DNA of 64,000 nt from Paenibacillus xerothermodurans (GTDB lineage: Bacteria; Bacillota; Bacilli; Paenibacillales; NBRC-103111). The notes under the pieces were generated by a model. That model worked only from the letters and a program-made list of their open reading frames with translations, was not told the origin of the DNA and ran no database searches. Position 1 is the first letter of the stretch, and every line of letters begins with the position of its first letter. The stretch is taken from positions 372,001-436,000 of the forward strand of contig NZ_NHRJ02000002.1 in assembly GCF_002220865.2 (NCBI RefSeq). Direction: 5' to 3'. This document shows positions 33,433 through 41,844 of the stretch, piece after piece. The translations under genes and the position numbers were made by a program.

Positions 33433-33462
33433 TTGCATTGCAAGGCCGTTGTTATGTATTAT
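33433..33462 (+). promoter_or_regulatory. Putative sigma-A promoter of the second FUSC gene
   Basis: TTGCAT (33433-33438) and TATTAT (33457-33462) are 18 bases apart, about 25 bases ahead of the GAGGAGGGG ribosome-binding site. Confidence 0.55.
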
Positions 33463-33499
33463 GAGAACAGCAAAATTATCGCTCAGAGGAGGGGTGCGC

Positions 33500-34567
33500 T
33501 TGGCTTTCGGCGCCAGAGTATTAAAAACGGGGATAGCAGTTGCCCTAGCGCTGTATGTATGCAGCCTGCTTGAATTTACGGCGCCAGTCATCGCTGCCGT
33601 GGCAGCCATTTTTGCCATGCAGCCGTCTATCTATAGATCATGGCGCTATTTTATAGACCAGATTCAGACCAACACACTCGGAGCTACACTGGCTATGGTG
33701 GCCGGCAGTCTATTCTCCAATGACCCATTCTTCATCGGACTTGTATGTGTATTGGTCATCATGATTTGTCTAAAGCTGAAAATGGAAGAAACCATCGGTC
33801 TGACCTTGGTCACGGTTATTGCGGTGATGGAGGCGTCCGGGCAGTGGCAGTTTGCGCTAAGCCGGTTTATTTTGAGCTTGATCGGGATTGGTTCGGCCTT
33901 TTTGATCAACATTTTATTCATTCCGCCAAAGCCCAAGGAGCAGTTTGTCAGCCAAGTGCAGGGTGTTTTCTCTAAGCTGTCCCTGCTTTTAAGGACCTTT
34001 ATTTCGGACGAGATAAAAGAAAACGTGTTCCGCGATGAGAAGGAGAGCCTGGACAACGCTTATAACTCCTTGGCACAGAAGTACAATCTATTCGAGGAAG
34101 AGCTCAAAAAGCTCAAGCGTCCCAAATACAGCAGAATTCGGCATCTCGTCGTATACAAGCAAATGTTGAGCACTGTCCGAAAAGGCATTGCGGTGTTGGA
34201 AGCGGTGGAGGAGCATTACTTCCAATCGGCGCACACACCTGACATGGACAGGTATTTTGACAACTATCTGGAACGGCTCACCAAATACCATGAGCATGTG
34301 ATGCTTAAGTTTGACGATAAGTTAAAGCCTGAGCACGAAGAAGCACAGCGGATGGAAGAAGCGAACGAAGAGTTCATGCGCACCATGATTGAAGGGTACA
34401 ACGAGGGACACGACGGGCAGCTTCGATTATCAATTGTGGCTGCAGCCATGTATGATTATTGTTATCAGATCGGACGGCTTGACAAGCTGGTAGAACAATT
34501 CAATAAAGGTCCCGAAGATAAGGACACAGCGGAAAAGGCGCTCGGTTGGTTTAAAGGCAGACAGTAA
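33500..34567 (+). CDS. FUSC/ArAE-type aromatic acid exporter-like membrane protein (second copy)
   Basis: This 355-residue protein starts with a likely TTG, 8 bases after AGGAGGGG; the first residues are LAFGARVLKTGIAVALALYV. Four to six membrane helices occupy about 10-155. The PPKPKEQFVSQVQGVFSKLS segment then opens a long charged helical cytoplasmic domain (about 160-340), matching ArAE_1 with its C-terminal domain. It has the same architecture as the gene at 29351-30301 but is clearly diverged. It is divergent from the ABC importer and ends in a strong terminator. Confidence 0.85.
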   Translation: MAFGARVLKTGIAVALALYVCSLLEFTAPVIAAVAAIFAMQPSIYRSWRYFIDQIQTNTLGATLAMVAGSLFSNDPFFIGLVCVLVIMICLKLKMEETIGLTLVTVIAVMEASGQWQFALSRFILSLIGIGSAFLINILFIPPKPKEQFVSQVQGVFSKLSLLLRTFISDEIKENVFRDEKESLDNAYNSLAQKYNLFEEELKKLKRPKYSRIRHLVVYKQMLSTVRKGIAVLEAVEEHYFQSAHTPDMDRYFDNYLERLTKYHEHVMLKFDDKLKPEHEEAQRMEEANEEFMRTMIEGYNEGHDGQLRLSIVAAAMYDYCYQIGRLDKLVEQFNKGPEDKDTAEKALGWFKGRQ

Positions 34568-34588
34568 CCCAGCATGAGCTGAAAAGCG

Positions 34589-34640
34589 AAATACGGCTCC
34601 ACCGCGGAGGTTGGTCACCGCGCGGCGGAGCCGTATTTTG
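34589..34640. terminator. Bidirectional terminator between convergent genes
   Basis: An 18-base stem (arms from AAATACGGCTCC and GGAGCCGTATTT, one mismatch) is AT-ended on both sides. It serves the FUSC gene on the plus strand and may serve the M32 peptidase gene on the minus strand. Confidence 0.75.
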
Positions 34641-34741
34641 CTGTGTCTGTCGAAACGCTGCGCGGCGAGTGGAAAAGCAATTTTGCCCCATGTGCCGAAA
34701 CCGTCAGCAAAAAGCGGAGGGTGAGAAAATCATCTTTAAGC

Positions 34742-36262
34742 CTAGAGCTTATAAAGTTCACCGAACTTGTCATTGAAATATTGAACCAGATAGTCGGGGT
34801 TCAACTCTTCTCCCGTCACCTGAGTGATGATCTCCGCCGGGGTGAGTGATTTTCCATGGCGGTAGATTTTTTCAGTGAGCCAATCCCTGATCGGCAGCAG
34901 ATTGCCACCTTCAACCAGACTGTCGAAATCAGGCAATTCTTGGCGGATTGTTCTTCTGATTTGTGCCGCATACATATTGCCCAGAGCGTACGACGGGAAG
35001 TAGCCAAACGAGCCGCCTGCCCAATGCACATCTTGCAGCACCCCTTCCCCGTTGTTCGTCGGAGCAATTCCAAGGTAATCCCGGTATTTTTGGTTCCACA
35101 CTTCCGGCAGATCCGAGACGCGCACTTGCTCGCTGAACAATTCCTTCTCGATCTCGTAGCGCACCATGATATGCAAATTGTACGTTAACTCATCCGCTTC
35201 AGTACGGATCAACGAAGGTCTGACCTCGTTAGTGGCTTTGTAATAATCGTCCACAGACACGGCATCTAACTGGCTGGGGAAGGCCTTTTGCAGATCGCCG
35301 TAATACCGGTTCCAAAACGGACGGCTGCGTCCGATCATGTTTTCCCAGAAGCGGGATTGTGACTCATGTATCCCCATAGATGCCCCTGTTGCCAACGGCG
35401 TGCCGACCAGATCTGGAGAAATATTTTGCTCATACAGGGCATGCCCGCCTTCGTGAATCGTGCCAAACAGGGCACTGTTCACATCATTCAGCACATACCG
35501 TGTTGTGATTCGGACATCGCCCGGATTGAGTCCCGTCGCGAACGGGTGCACCGTTTCATCCAAACGTCCTGCTTCGAAATCGTAGCCCATTTGCTTCAAG
35601 ATGAACAAACTGAATGTTTTCTGCTGCTCCTTATTAAACGTTTGCTTCAGGAAGCCGGTGTTCGGCTGGTGGGGCGAATCTTGGATCGCCGCGAGCAGCG
35701 GCACAACCTTCTCCCGAAGGGCGCCGAACACCTGATCCAGCTTTGCGACCGTCATATCAGGCTCATACATATCTAGCAGTGTGTTGTATTTGTGGCCCTT
35801 ATAACCCCATAAGTCGATGAATTCCAGATTTGTGGCTACTATTTTTTCGAGATACGGTCGGAATTTCGCGAAGTCCGCCTCTTCTTTGGCCTCTTCCCAC
35901 ACAGATTCCGCTTGCGAGGTCAAAACAACGTACTCTTCGTATTTTTGCGCCGGGATGCGTTTGCTGCGATCATAATCTTTTTTACATTCTGTGACACTTC
36001 GCTGTTCGATATGGCTCAGCTTGTTGAGTTGCTCCGGTTCCGATAAGTATCCAAGCATTTCTCCCATTTCATCGGACACCGACATCCGAAACAGCTCTCC
36101 GGACAGTACACCTACAACTTCAGAACGGATCGCAATACCTTTCTTCGGCGCTCCGGTGCGCATGTCCCAATACATCAATCCAATAGCTTCATCATAGCTC
36201 TTCATTTTTTTCAAATAGGTCTTGAATTGTGAAAGCTTTTGCTCAAAATTCGTGTTCGGCAT
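34742..36262 (-). CDS. M32 family metallo-carboxypeptidase (Taq type)
   Basis: This 506-residue zinc carboxypeptidase has the HEXXH site in FGTIHEGGHALYEQ near 260, the downstream zinc-ligand region HESQSRFWENMIG near 290, and the family segments DEADELTYNLHI-like (TEADELTYNLHIMVRYEIEK) near 345 and LQDVHWAGGSFGYFPSYALG near 415. It matches B. subtilis YpwA-type proteins in length and order. The start at 36262 has GAGGAG 8 bases away. It is transcribed alone and diverges from the HesB-like gene. Confidence 0.95.
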   Translation of the reverse strand: MPNTNFEQKLSQFKTYLKKMKSYDEAIGLMYWDMRTGAPKKGIAIRSEVVGVLSGELFRMSVSDEMGEMLGYLSEPEQLNKLSHIEQRSVTECKKDYDRSKRIPAQKYEEYVVLTSQAESVWEEAKEEADFAKFRPYLEKIVATNLEFIDLWGYKGHKYNTLLDMYEPDMTVAKLDQVFGALREKVVPLLAAIQDSPHQPNTGFLKQTFNKEQQKTFSLFILKQMGYDFEAGRLDETVHPFATGLNPGDVRITTRYVLNDVNSALFGTIHEGGHALYEQNISPDLVGTPLATGASMGIHESQSRFWENMIGRSRPFWNRYYGDLQKAFPSQLDAVSVDDYYKATNEVRPSLIRTEADELTYNLHIMVRYEIEKELFSEQVRVSDLPEVWNQKYRDYLGIAPTNNGEGVLQDVHWAGGSFGYFPSYALGNMYAAQIRRTIRQELPDFDSLVEGGNLLPIRDWLTEKIYRHGKSLTPAEIITQVTGEELNPDYLVQYFNDKFGELYKL

Positions 36263-36367
36263 ATCATACACTCCTCTCAAACGTATTGCTTTGATCATAC
36301 TGCGTCTGCCAAACAGAAGCAAATTTGTTGAGATTTGTGGTAAACTAGCTTCAAGGGGTGAAAACCA

Positions 36368-36700
36368 ATGCAAATCACGATGACAGATGGAGCCGTGGAA
36401 CAGATCAAAAACAAGCTTCCCGCTGGCGACGGAGAACTGAAACTGGCATTCGACACCGAAGACTGCGGCTGCGCGGTAACCGGCGTGCCAACTCTATGGA
36501 TTACTGACCGGCCGAACAAGCAGGATGTGCGCGCAGAGGGTACTCCAATACCGGTTTGGTACGACAAACACCACGAGCTTTACTTCGAAGATCGCATGAC
36601 GCTCGACTACGAGCCGTCGCGTGGTGATTTCGTGCTGAAGAGCAGGGGGCAAATCTACAACGCCAAAATGCGCCTAGTGGACAAACGTCAGCAACACTAA
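36368..36700 (+). CDS. HesB/YqkB-like iron-sulfur cluster biosynthesis family protein
   Basis: This 110-residue protein carries an A-type carrier-like (HesB) fold: MQITMTDGAVEQIKNKLP at the start and FDTEDCGCAVTGVPTLWI near 36-53. It lacks the usual three spaced cysteines of IscA/SufA and has only the CGC pair, like B. subtilis YqkB. It may therefore bind iron or clusters differently. GGGGTGAAAA lies before the ATG. It is probably transcribed with carbonic anhydrase downstream (45-base gap). Confidence 0.8.
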   Translation: MQITMTDGAVEQIKNKLPAGDGELKLAFDTEDCGCAVTGVPTLWITDRPNKQDVRAEGTPIPVWYDKHHELYFEDRMTLDYEPSRGDFVLKSRGQIYNAKMRLVDKRQQH

Positions 36701-36745
36701 GATTACGGGATAGGAGATTCCGGAAAACAGAGACGGAGGGGAATA

Positions 36746-37312
36746 ATGTTGTCTTTACTCAATACCATTATCGAACATAACCAGGATTTCGTAGAAACAA
36801 AGGAATACGAGCAGTTCCGTACAACCAAGTTTCCCGATAAAAAAATGGTGATCGTCACGTGCATGGACGCGAGATTAACTGAGCTGCTGCCGAAAGCGAT
36901 GAATTTGCGCAACGGCGACGCAAAAATTATAAAAAACGCGGGCGCCATCGTGTCCCATCCGTTCGGCAGCGTCATGCGCAGCATTATCGTAGCGGTATAT
37001 GAGCTTGGGGCCGAGGAAGTGTTCGTCGTAGGGCACCACGAATGCGGCATGACGGGGCTGAACCCGCAGTCGGTGCTGGAGAAAGCGAAAAGCCGTGGCG
37101 TGAGCGAAGATGTTATTGCCACTTTGGGGAATGCCGGCGTGAACCTGGATAACTTTTTGACGGGGTTTCAATTCGTGCACGATGGAGTAGTGAGAAGCGT
37201 TGATTTGATCCGCAAGCACCCCCTCCTTCCTAATAACTTGCCGGTACACGGTCTGTTGATTCATCCCGAAACCGGACGATTGGATATCATAGACAACGGT
37301 TACAAATCATAG
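36746..37312 (+). CDS. Beta-class carbonic anhydrase
   Basis: This 188-residue enzyme interconverts CO2 and bicarbonate. The zinc ligands are visible: Cys in IVTCMDARL near 38 (with the Asp-Arg dyad) and His-x-x-Cys in VGHHECGMTGL near 100. It is of the short YtiB-like type. GAGGGG precedes the ATG, and a terminator follows within 20 bases. Confidence 0.94.
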   Translation: MLSLLNTIIEHNQDFVETKEYEQFRTTKFPDKKMVIVTCMDARLTELLPKAMNLRNGDAKIIKNAGAIVSHPFGSVMRSIIVAVYELGAEEVFVVGHHECGMTGLNPQSVLEKAKSRGVSEDVIATLGNAGVNLDNFLTGFQFVHDGVVRSVDLIRKHPLLPNNLPVHGLLIHPETGRLDIIDNGYKS

Positions 37313-37330
37313 TTCAATGAACGATGCAAA

Positions 37331-37373
37331 AGGACTACGTTCCCGCGATTACGGCGGCACGTAGTCCTTTTTC
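37331..37373. terminator. Bidirectional terminator, carbonic anhydrase / lipoprotein operon
   Basis: AGGACTACGT and ACGTAGTCCT (37331-37340 and 37359-37368) form a perfect stem with five T on the plus strand and four on the minus strand. Confidence 0.88.
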
Positions 37374-37404
37374 TGCGGTATGCACGATTCAGCGGACGCC
37401 TATG

Positions 37405-38007
37405 TTATTTGTTCTCACCCGACCGGAGCTTGCCCTCCAGCAGAGCCATCAACTCACGCTCCAAATTGACGCCGCCCCTGGCGGGCACTGCCCCGTTATC
37501 CAGTGCATCGTGATCTTCCCTATGGCTTGGCGAGAGCTGCGGTGTAAAATGTCCCGCCCTCTCTTGACTGCGCCGGGACCGGAATTCGCTGATCATAGCG
37601 TCGCGCTGCTCGGGCGTTATATCCTGCCTTCCCTTAAACTCCTCAAAAGCTTCAATGCGGCGGTGCGCTCGGTTTTGCCAGTCCAGGACAAACTGTTTTT
37701 GCCTGGTGTCGAGCAGAGAGAGAATCTCTTGCTCATGCAGCGGCGTCATTTCACCTTCCCGGCTGTTGCGCTGAATCAGCGGCAGCAGCTGCTCCGCCTG
37801 TACGGCCGTCAGCGTTAGATGGTTGTGCTTATCCATTCGAATCAAAATTTGAAACAATATGACCATTTCTCGTTCACTCACGCTCTGGACTTCATCTTTT
37901 GCTGTCTCAGCAGCCTTGGCCGGCTCCGCTATAGATTTGGGATGGCCACATCCGCTCAAACCGATGATTACCAACAAAATTGCTGCCACTGATTGCGTTT
38001 TGTTCAT
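37405..38007 (-). CDS. Uncharacterised lipoprotein next to a two-component system
   Basis: This 200-residue protein has a signal peptide with lipobox IIGLSGC (Cys near 20), then a helical, charged body (EREMVILFQILIRMDKHNHLT, later EQEILSLLDTRQKQFVLDWQ). I do not recognise a named domain. It starts 4 bases after the histidine kinase stop, so it is the last gene of the DUF309-regulator-kinase-lipoprotein unit. An accessory or target role for the two-component system is plausible but inferred. Confidence 0.75.
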   Translation of the reverse strand: MNKTQSVAAILLVIIGLSGCGHPKSIAEPAKAAETAKDEVQSVSEREMVILFQILIRMDKHNHLTLTAVQAEQLLPLIQRNSREGEMTPLHEQEILSLLDTRQKQFVLDWQNRAHRRIEAFEEFKGRQDITPEQRDAMISEFRSRRSQERAGHFTPQLSPSHREDHDALDNGAVPARGGVNLERELMALLEGKLRSGENK

Positions 38008-38011
38008 GCCC

Positions 38012-39454
38012 CTACCTCCCTACCGGAATCAGCGGAAAAGCCAGCATAAACTCCGTGCCGGCCCCTGGCTGGCTGGTAACCGATATGCTTCCTTTCATAC
38101 CGCTCACGAGATGCTTCACAATCGTAAGTCCTAAGCCTGTGCCCTCGGAGCAAGGGGTACGTGCGTGCTCCACCTTGTAGAATCTGTCCCAAATTCGATG
38201 CAGTTCATGCTCGTGCATGCCAATTCCCGTATCACGCACCAGGATTACTGCATTTTCGCTTTGCGCACGTAATTCGACCGTTATGGTTCCGCCTCCGGGC
38301 GTAAACTGGATTGCGTTATACAGCAGGTTCTGCAGCACTTGTGCGAACCGGTCGGGATCCAGCTCAGCTGTAAGCAGCTGCAAAGCGGGGTCCGGCACGC
38401 GAGCCTCCAATATCAGGCTCCTTTCCCGCGTTATCGTGCTGAGCAATTCCAAAGTCTCGGCAATCGCTTCGTTCAACACCAACGGGCGCAGCCGGATCAC
38501 ATCCATGCCGTTCTGAATGCGTGCCAGATCCAATAAATCATTGACTAAGCGCTGTAAGCGCTGTACTTCAAAACCGCATATTTTCAAATAATGGCCGTAC
38601 TTATCCGCGGGTATCACCTTGTCATTCATAGCGATAATCAATCCGCGCAGTGAAGTGAGCGGGGATCGCAGCTCGTGTGAAACGTTGGCGAGAAATTCCT
38701 GTCTCGTATCCTCCCATTCGTTTAACTGGGTCACCATGAAATTAAAGCTCTTGGCCAATTGCCCGACTTCATCATTCGAGCCTACCGGCACCCGTGCAGA
38801 GAAGTCACCCGCGGCGAGCTCCAACGCGGCCCTGTTTATCTGCTGCAGTGGCCCGGCCAGCTTGCGCGATAAGATGTACAGAATAATTCCTACGGTGAGC
38901 AGTGAAAACAGCAGCGGTACGACGATATTCCAACGCACTGCGGCGAGTGCCTCGCTCACCTCGACTGCAGGCACGTGCAGGAAAATCACGACAGGCTGTC
39001 CGTTCAGCTGTGCGGGGGCATAATGCGTAAGGAAGCCTTCCATGGCATTCTCGTCGAGCTTGTAAGGTGCCGCGACAAAGCCGGTGTTTCCTTTCAAGCC
39101 CTCGATAAACAACGCGTCCATCGTTTTCGGAATAACTGTCCCGTCTCGTTCTGAGGAGCCGTTCAGTACGTTCCCTTTGGCGTCGACCAACCACACACTT
39201 CCATTGATGCTGCGTGCGATAATCCTGATGCCAAAGCGGAGCTCGCGGGTCGAAATGGTCCCCTCCTGCACAGACGGCAGCAGCTTGGCGACCTCTGCGG
39301 ACCGGGCTGCGAGCAGCTCTTTTTTATCCATATAGAATAAGTCCGTAAAGTAGGCGTTCCAAAATAACGCCAGACCAACGAAAAATAGAATGCAGGTTAC
39401 GAGGAATGAAAGAAAGATTTTGATGTAAAAGCTTTTCAGCCATCGTTTAAGCAT
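38012..39454 (-). CDS. Membrane sensor histidine kinase
   Basis: This 480-residue kinase has two membrane segments (about 12-34 and 176-198) enclosing an extracytoplasmic domain of about 140 residues, then a HAMP linker. The phosphorylation helix is FLANVSHELRSPLTSLRGLI near 260. ATPase boxes are N (LQNLLYNAIQFTPGG), G1 (VRDTGIGM), F (IWDRFYK) and G2 (GTGLGLTIVK). It overlaps the response regulator gene by 8 bases. The signal sensed is unknown; the outer domain resembles no family I can name. Confidence 0.94.
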   Translation of the reverse strand: MLKRWLKSFYIKIFLSFLVTCILFFVGLALFWNAYFTDLFYMDKKELLAARSAEVAKLLPSVQEGTISTRELRFGIRIIARSINGSVWLVDAKGNVLNGSSERDGTVIPKTMDALFIEGLKGNTGFVAAPYKLDENAMEGFLTHYAPAQLNGQPVVIFLHVPAVEVSEALAAVRWNIVVPLLFSLLTVGIILYILSRKLAGPLQQINRAALELAAGDFSARVPVGSNDEVGQLAKSFNFMVTQLNEWEDTRQEFLANVSHELRSPLTSLRGLIIAMNDKVIPADKYGHYLKICGFEVQRLQRLVNDLLDLARIQNGMDVIRLRPLVLNEAIAETLELLSTITRERSLILEARVPDPALQLLTAELDPDRFAQVLQNLLYNAIQFTPGGGTITVELRAQSENAVILVRDTGIGMHEHELHRIWDRFYKVEHARTPCSEGTGLGLTIVKHLVSGMKGSISVTSQPGAGTEFMLAFPLIPVGR

Positions 39455-40184
39455 GTCGAGTTACCTCAAACGAATATCCGATTCCCCACAGCGTCTGAAT
39501 GGACCATTCCTGGCTTGCGCCTAGTTTTTTGCGGAGATTTTTCACATGCGCGTCAACCGTACGGGTGCCGCCTCTAAAATCAAAATTCCATACGTAACCG
39601 AGAAGGTCCTCACGAGAATAAACCCTGCCGGAATTGGACGCGAGAAAATAGAGCAGTTCAATTTCTTTGGGAGTGACATCTATCCTTTGACCGTTAACGG
39701 TCACCTTATATTGCAGGGGGTCGATCGTCATTGCTCCAATGTTTAACGATTGGCGATGGGACCCAGGCAAGGCGCTGCCGGTGGGAGTTTGATTCCTGGT
39801 CCGGCGCAGCACCGCCTTAATTCTCGCGATAAGCTCGTTCGGATCAAATGGTTTGACAATGTAGTCGTCTACCCCCAGATTGAACGCACGCAGCTTGTCG
39901 ATCGATTCACCTTTGGCTGTGAGAAAAATAATCGGCGTCTGTGCCAACGCGCCCGTTTCGCTGCGAATTTGACCGCACAGCTCAAAACCGGAGTAATCGG
40001 GGAGCATCACATCCAACAGCAGCAAATCCGGGCTATGTTCCTGCAGTGCCTGCAGTACCTCGCCTCCCCTCCACGCTATGATCGGATCATAACCCGCGTG
40101 CTCCAAATATAAACGGATGACCTCGACAATATTGGGTTCGTCGTCAACAACGACAATCTTGCCCAGTTTGGCATCGTGGTTCAT
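39447..40184 (-). CDS. OmpR/PhoB-family response regulator
   Basis: This 245-residue regulator has a receiver domain (KIVVVDDEPNIVEVIRLYLE, phospho-acceptor Asp in LLLLDVMLPDYSG near 58, Lys in YIVKPFDPNEL near 110) and a winged helix (VTPKEIELLYFLASNSGRVY, RTVDAHVKNLRKKLG) at 150-245. It overlaps the DUF309 gene upstream by 4 bases and the kinase downstream by 8. Targets are not evident in the window. Confidence 0.95.
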   Translation of the reverse strand: MNHDAKLGKIVVVDDEPNIVEVIRLYLEHAGYDPIIAWRGGEVLQALQEHSPDLLLLDVMLPDYSGFELCGQIRSETGALAQTPIIFLTAKGESIDKLRAFNLGVDDYIVKPFDPNELIARIKAVLRRTRNQTPTGSALPGSHRQSLNIGAMTIDPLQYKVTVNGQRIDVTPKEIELLYFLASNSGRVYSREDLLGYVWNFDFRGGTRTVDAHVKNLRKKLGASQEWSIQTLWGIGYSFEVTRHA

Positions 40185-40717
40185 TCGCGGACCTTCCTTG
40201 CAGCTGTTTTCGCATGCCGGCTGCGTTCCCGCTCCGCGATAACTCCGCTGCGGTCCCTCAAAGTATGCTTATTAATCAGATACGTATCGTCAAAATTGCT
40301 TGGGCACTGCCATGTGAGATTCGTCGCTGCACACCGTTCCCGGCACAAGCTGAGAAGATCAGGATCGGCTAAAGGGATATTTAAATCCCGGTATTGAAAA
40401 TCCGGCTTATTCAGCTCCCTGAGCCTTTCTTGCAATCTCTCCCGAAACGCCGCTGCTTCGATCCCCAGCCTGTGCATATCTTCATCCGTCAGGTTGCCCA
40501 ACGCGTTCCTCAGCAATTTCACCGCCCCCGCCAGGTTGCCCCGCCGCTGATGATACATCGACACGGCCACTTGGATACAGCCGACATACGCTTTATTCAG
40601 GGGGTCATCGGGATGCTCCTTCCAGTACTCCTCCAACACTTCATGGCATTCAAAAAAGTCCCTTTCCGCATGGAAATGGATAAGATAATCTATAAAAGCC
40701 TGTGGATAGTGCGACAT
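40181..40717 (-). CDS. DUF309 domain protein
   Basis: This 178-residue protein has the DUF309 signature near its start, FHAERDFFECHEVLEEYWKE near 16-35, followed by DDPLNKAYVGCIQVAVSMYH and HQRRGNLAGAVKLLRNAL. The family is all-helical with a conserved H-E-x-x-E pattern of unknown function. It is the first gene of the regulator-kinase unit, coupled by a 4-base overlap. The start at 40717 is chosen over one 7 codons earlier because of the GAGGCGGG site. Confidence 0.85.
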   Translation of the reverse strand: MSHYPQAFIDYLIHFHAERDFFECHEVLEEYWKEHPDDPLNKAYVGCIQVAVSMYHQRRGNLAGAVKLLRNALGNLTDEDMHRLGIEAAAFRERLQERLRELNKPDFQYRDLNIPLADPDLLSLCRERCAATNLTWQCPSNFDDTYLINKHTLRDRSGVIAERERSRHAKTAARKVRE

Positions 40718-40888
40718 GATTTCCCGCCTCTTCATCATATTTACTTTATCGGCACGTTTGGCTTATTCGGAAAATGGTTACTCATATTGTAACAAGAAGG
40801 AATAAAAACTGAAACCTTTGACTAGATTATTCGTAGTAATCATAGTATACTTCCAACACAACTATTCTAAATGGAGGCTGAAGAACAA

Positions 40889-41332
40889 ATGTTCAAAAAA
40901 TTATCGCTTCTCATGATGGCGTGTGCTATCGCCTTTTCGTTCAGTGCGGCAGATGTGGTGGACGCGAAGCCGAAGTCCTCATATTCGTCGTCGAAGAAGA
41001 GCTACGCTCCAAGCAACTCCACTACGCAGACGCCAAACAGCGGCATTGACAAGAATCAGCCGAATGCTGCGACAAAAGCCCCAGGCGCTACTAATCCTGC
41101 TGCTGCGACCAAACCCGGCTTCTCTGCCGGCGGTTTTATGAAGGGTATGCTGGTGGGCGGTTTGGCAGGCTTGTTGTTCGGCAGCTTGTTTGCTAACATG
41201 GGCGTGCTCGGAAGCATCCTTGGTCTGCTCGTGAACGTAATGGCGATTATGGCGATTATCGTTCTGGCAGTGAAATTGGTTCAGTTCTTCAAAAACAGAC
41301 GCAAATTCAACGATCAACCAAGACGTTACTAA
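40889..41332 (+). CDS. Small exported membrane protein, Ser-rich linker plus glycine-rich helices
   Basis: This 147-residue protein has a signal peptide (MFKKLSLLMMACAIAFSFSA), a Ser/Lys/Asn/Thr/Pro-rich linker (about 30-75), a glycine-rich hydrophobic stretch (GMLVGGLAGLLFGSLFANMG) and a second helix (VMAIMAIIVLAVKLVQFF) ending in basic residues. Bacillales proteins of this layout are often annotated Tim44-like, but no Tim44 domain is visible. A GGAGG site lies 12 bases upstream. It is probably expressed with the DUF2653 gene 29 bases downstream. Confidence 0.75.
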   Translation: MFKKLSLLMMACAIAFSFSAADVVDAKPKSSYSSSKKSYAPSNSTTQTPNSGIDKNQPNAATKAPGATNPAAATKPGFSAGGFMKGMLVGGLAGLLFGSLFANMGVLGSILGLLVNVMAIMAIIVLAVKLVQFFKNRRKFNDQPRRY

Positions 41333-41361
41333 TCCATTTTGATTGATGAGGTCGTTTAATC

Positions 41362-41637
41362 ATGAGACTATCCGAGCAGGAAATTATTAACGCGATTTGC
41401 CTGAATATCGCCCAGCGGAAACAATTGCAGCCGAACCAAGTCGAGGTCGAACTGATGTGGGACGAAGAGTACGGCTTTTCCGCCGAAGTGTTCACCGAGG
41501 GCCGCAGTCAGATCATTGTGGCGGCCAACATTTTGGAGGCAATCGAGCGCTACGCGTTGAACCAACTCAATACGCGCGTGTTTCGGGATCAAATCCATTT
41601 GAAGCTGGAAGAAGAAATCGTAGCGGATATTCATTGA
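41362..41637 (+). CDS. DUF2653 (YxcD-like) protein
   Basis: This 91-residue soluble protein begins MRLSEQEIINAICLNIAQRK and contains VEVELMWDEEYGFSAEVF, the pattern of DUF2653 proteins such as YxcD. The function is unknown. It is acidic, with no cysteine cluster or membrane segment. A strong terminator ends the two-gene unit. Confidence 0.82.
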   Translation: MRLSEQEIINAICLNIAQRKQLQPNQVEVELMWDEEYGFSAEVFTEGRSQIIVAANILEAIERYALNQLNTRVFRDQIHLKLEEEIVADIH

Positions 41638-41665
41638 CGTCTTGACCTGAGAATATTATGACAGC

Positions 41666-41707
41666 ATCCCCCGTGACCGGTATCGTGCCGGTTGCGGGGG
41701 ATTTTTT
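41666..41707 (+). terminator. Intrinsic terminator after DUF2653
   Basis: ATCCCCCGTGACCGG pairs with CCGGTTGCGGGGGAT with small imperfections and is followed by six T. Confidence 0.92.
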
Positions 41708-41844
41708 ATTTGCGGCCCTTTCCATCGGTGTATCCCGCCCACATATTATTTCAAGCAAAATGCCTATTCTACTATTTTTCGAATGCAACTTCTACGTAGA
41801 TTTTGCGTTTAATAGGTAGATTAGTAGAAAGAGGCTGATACCTG

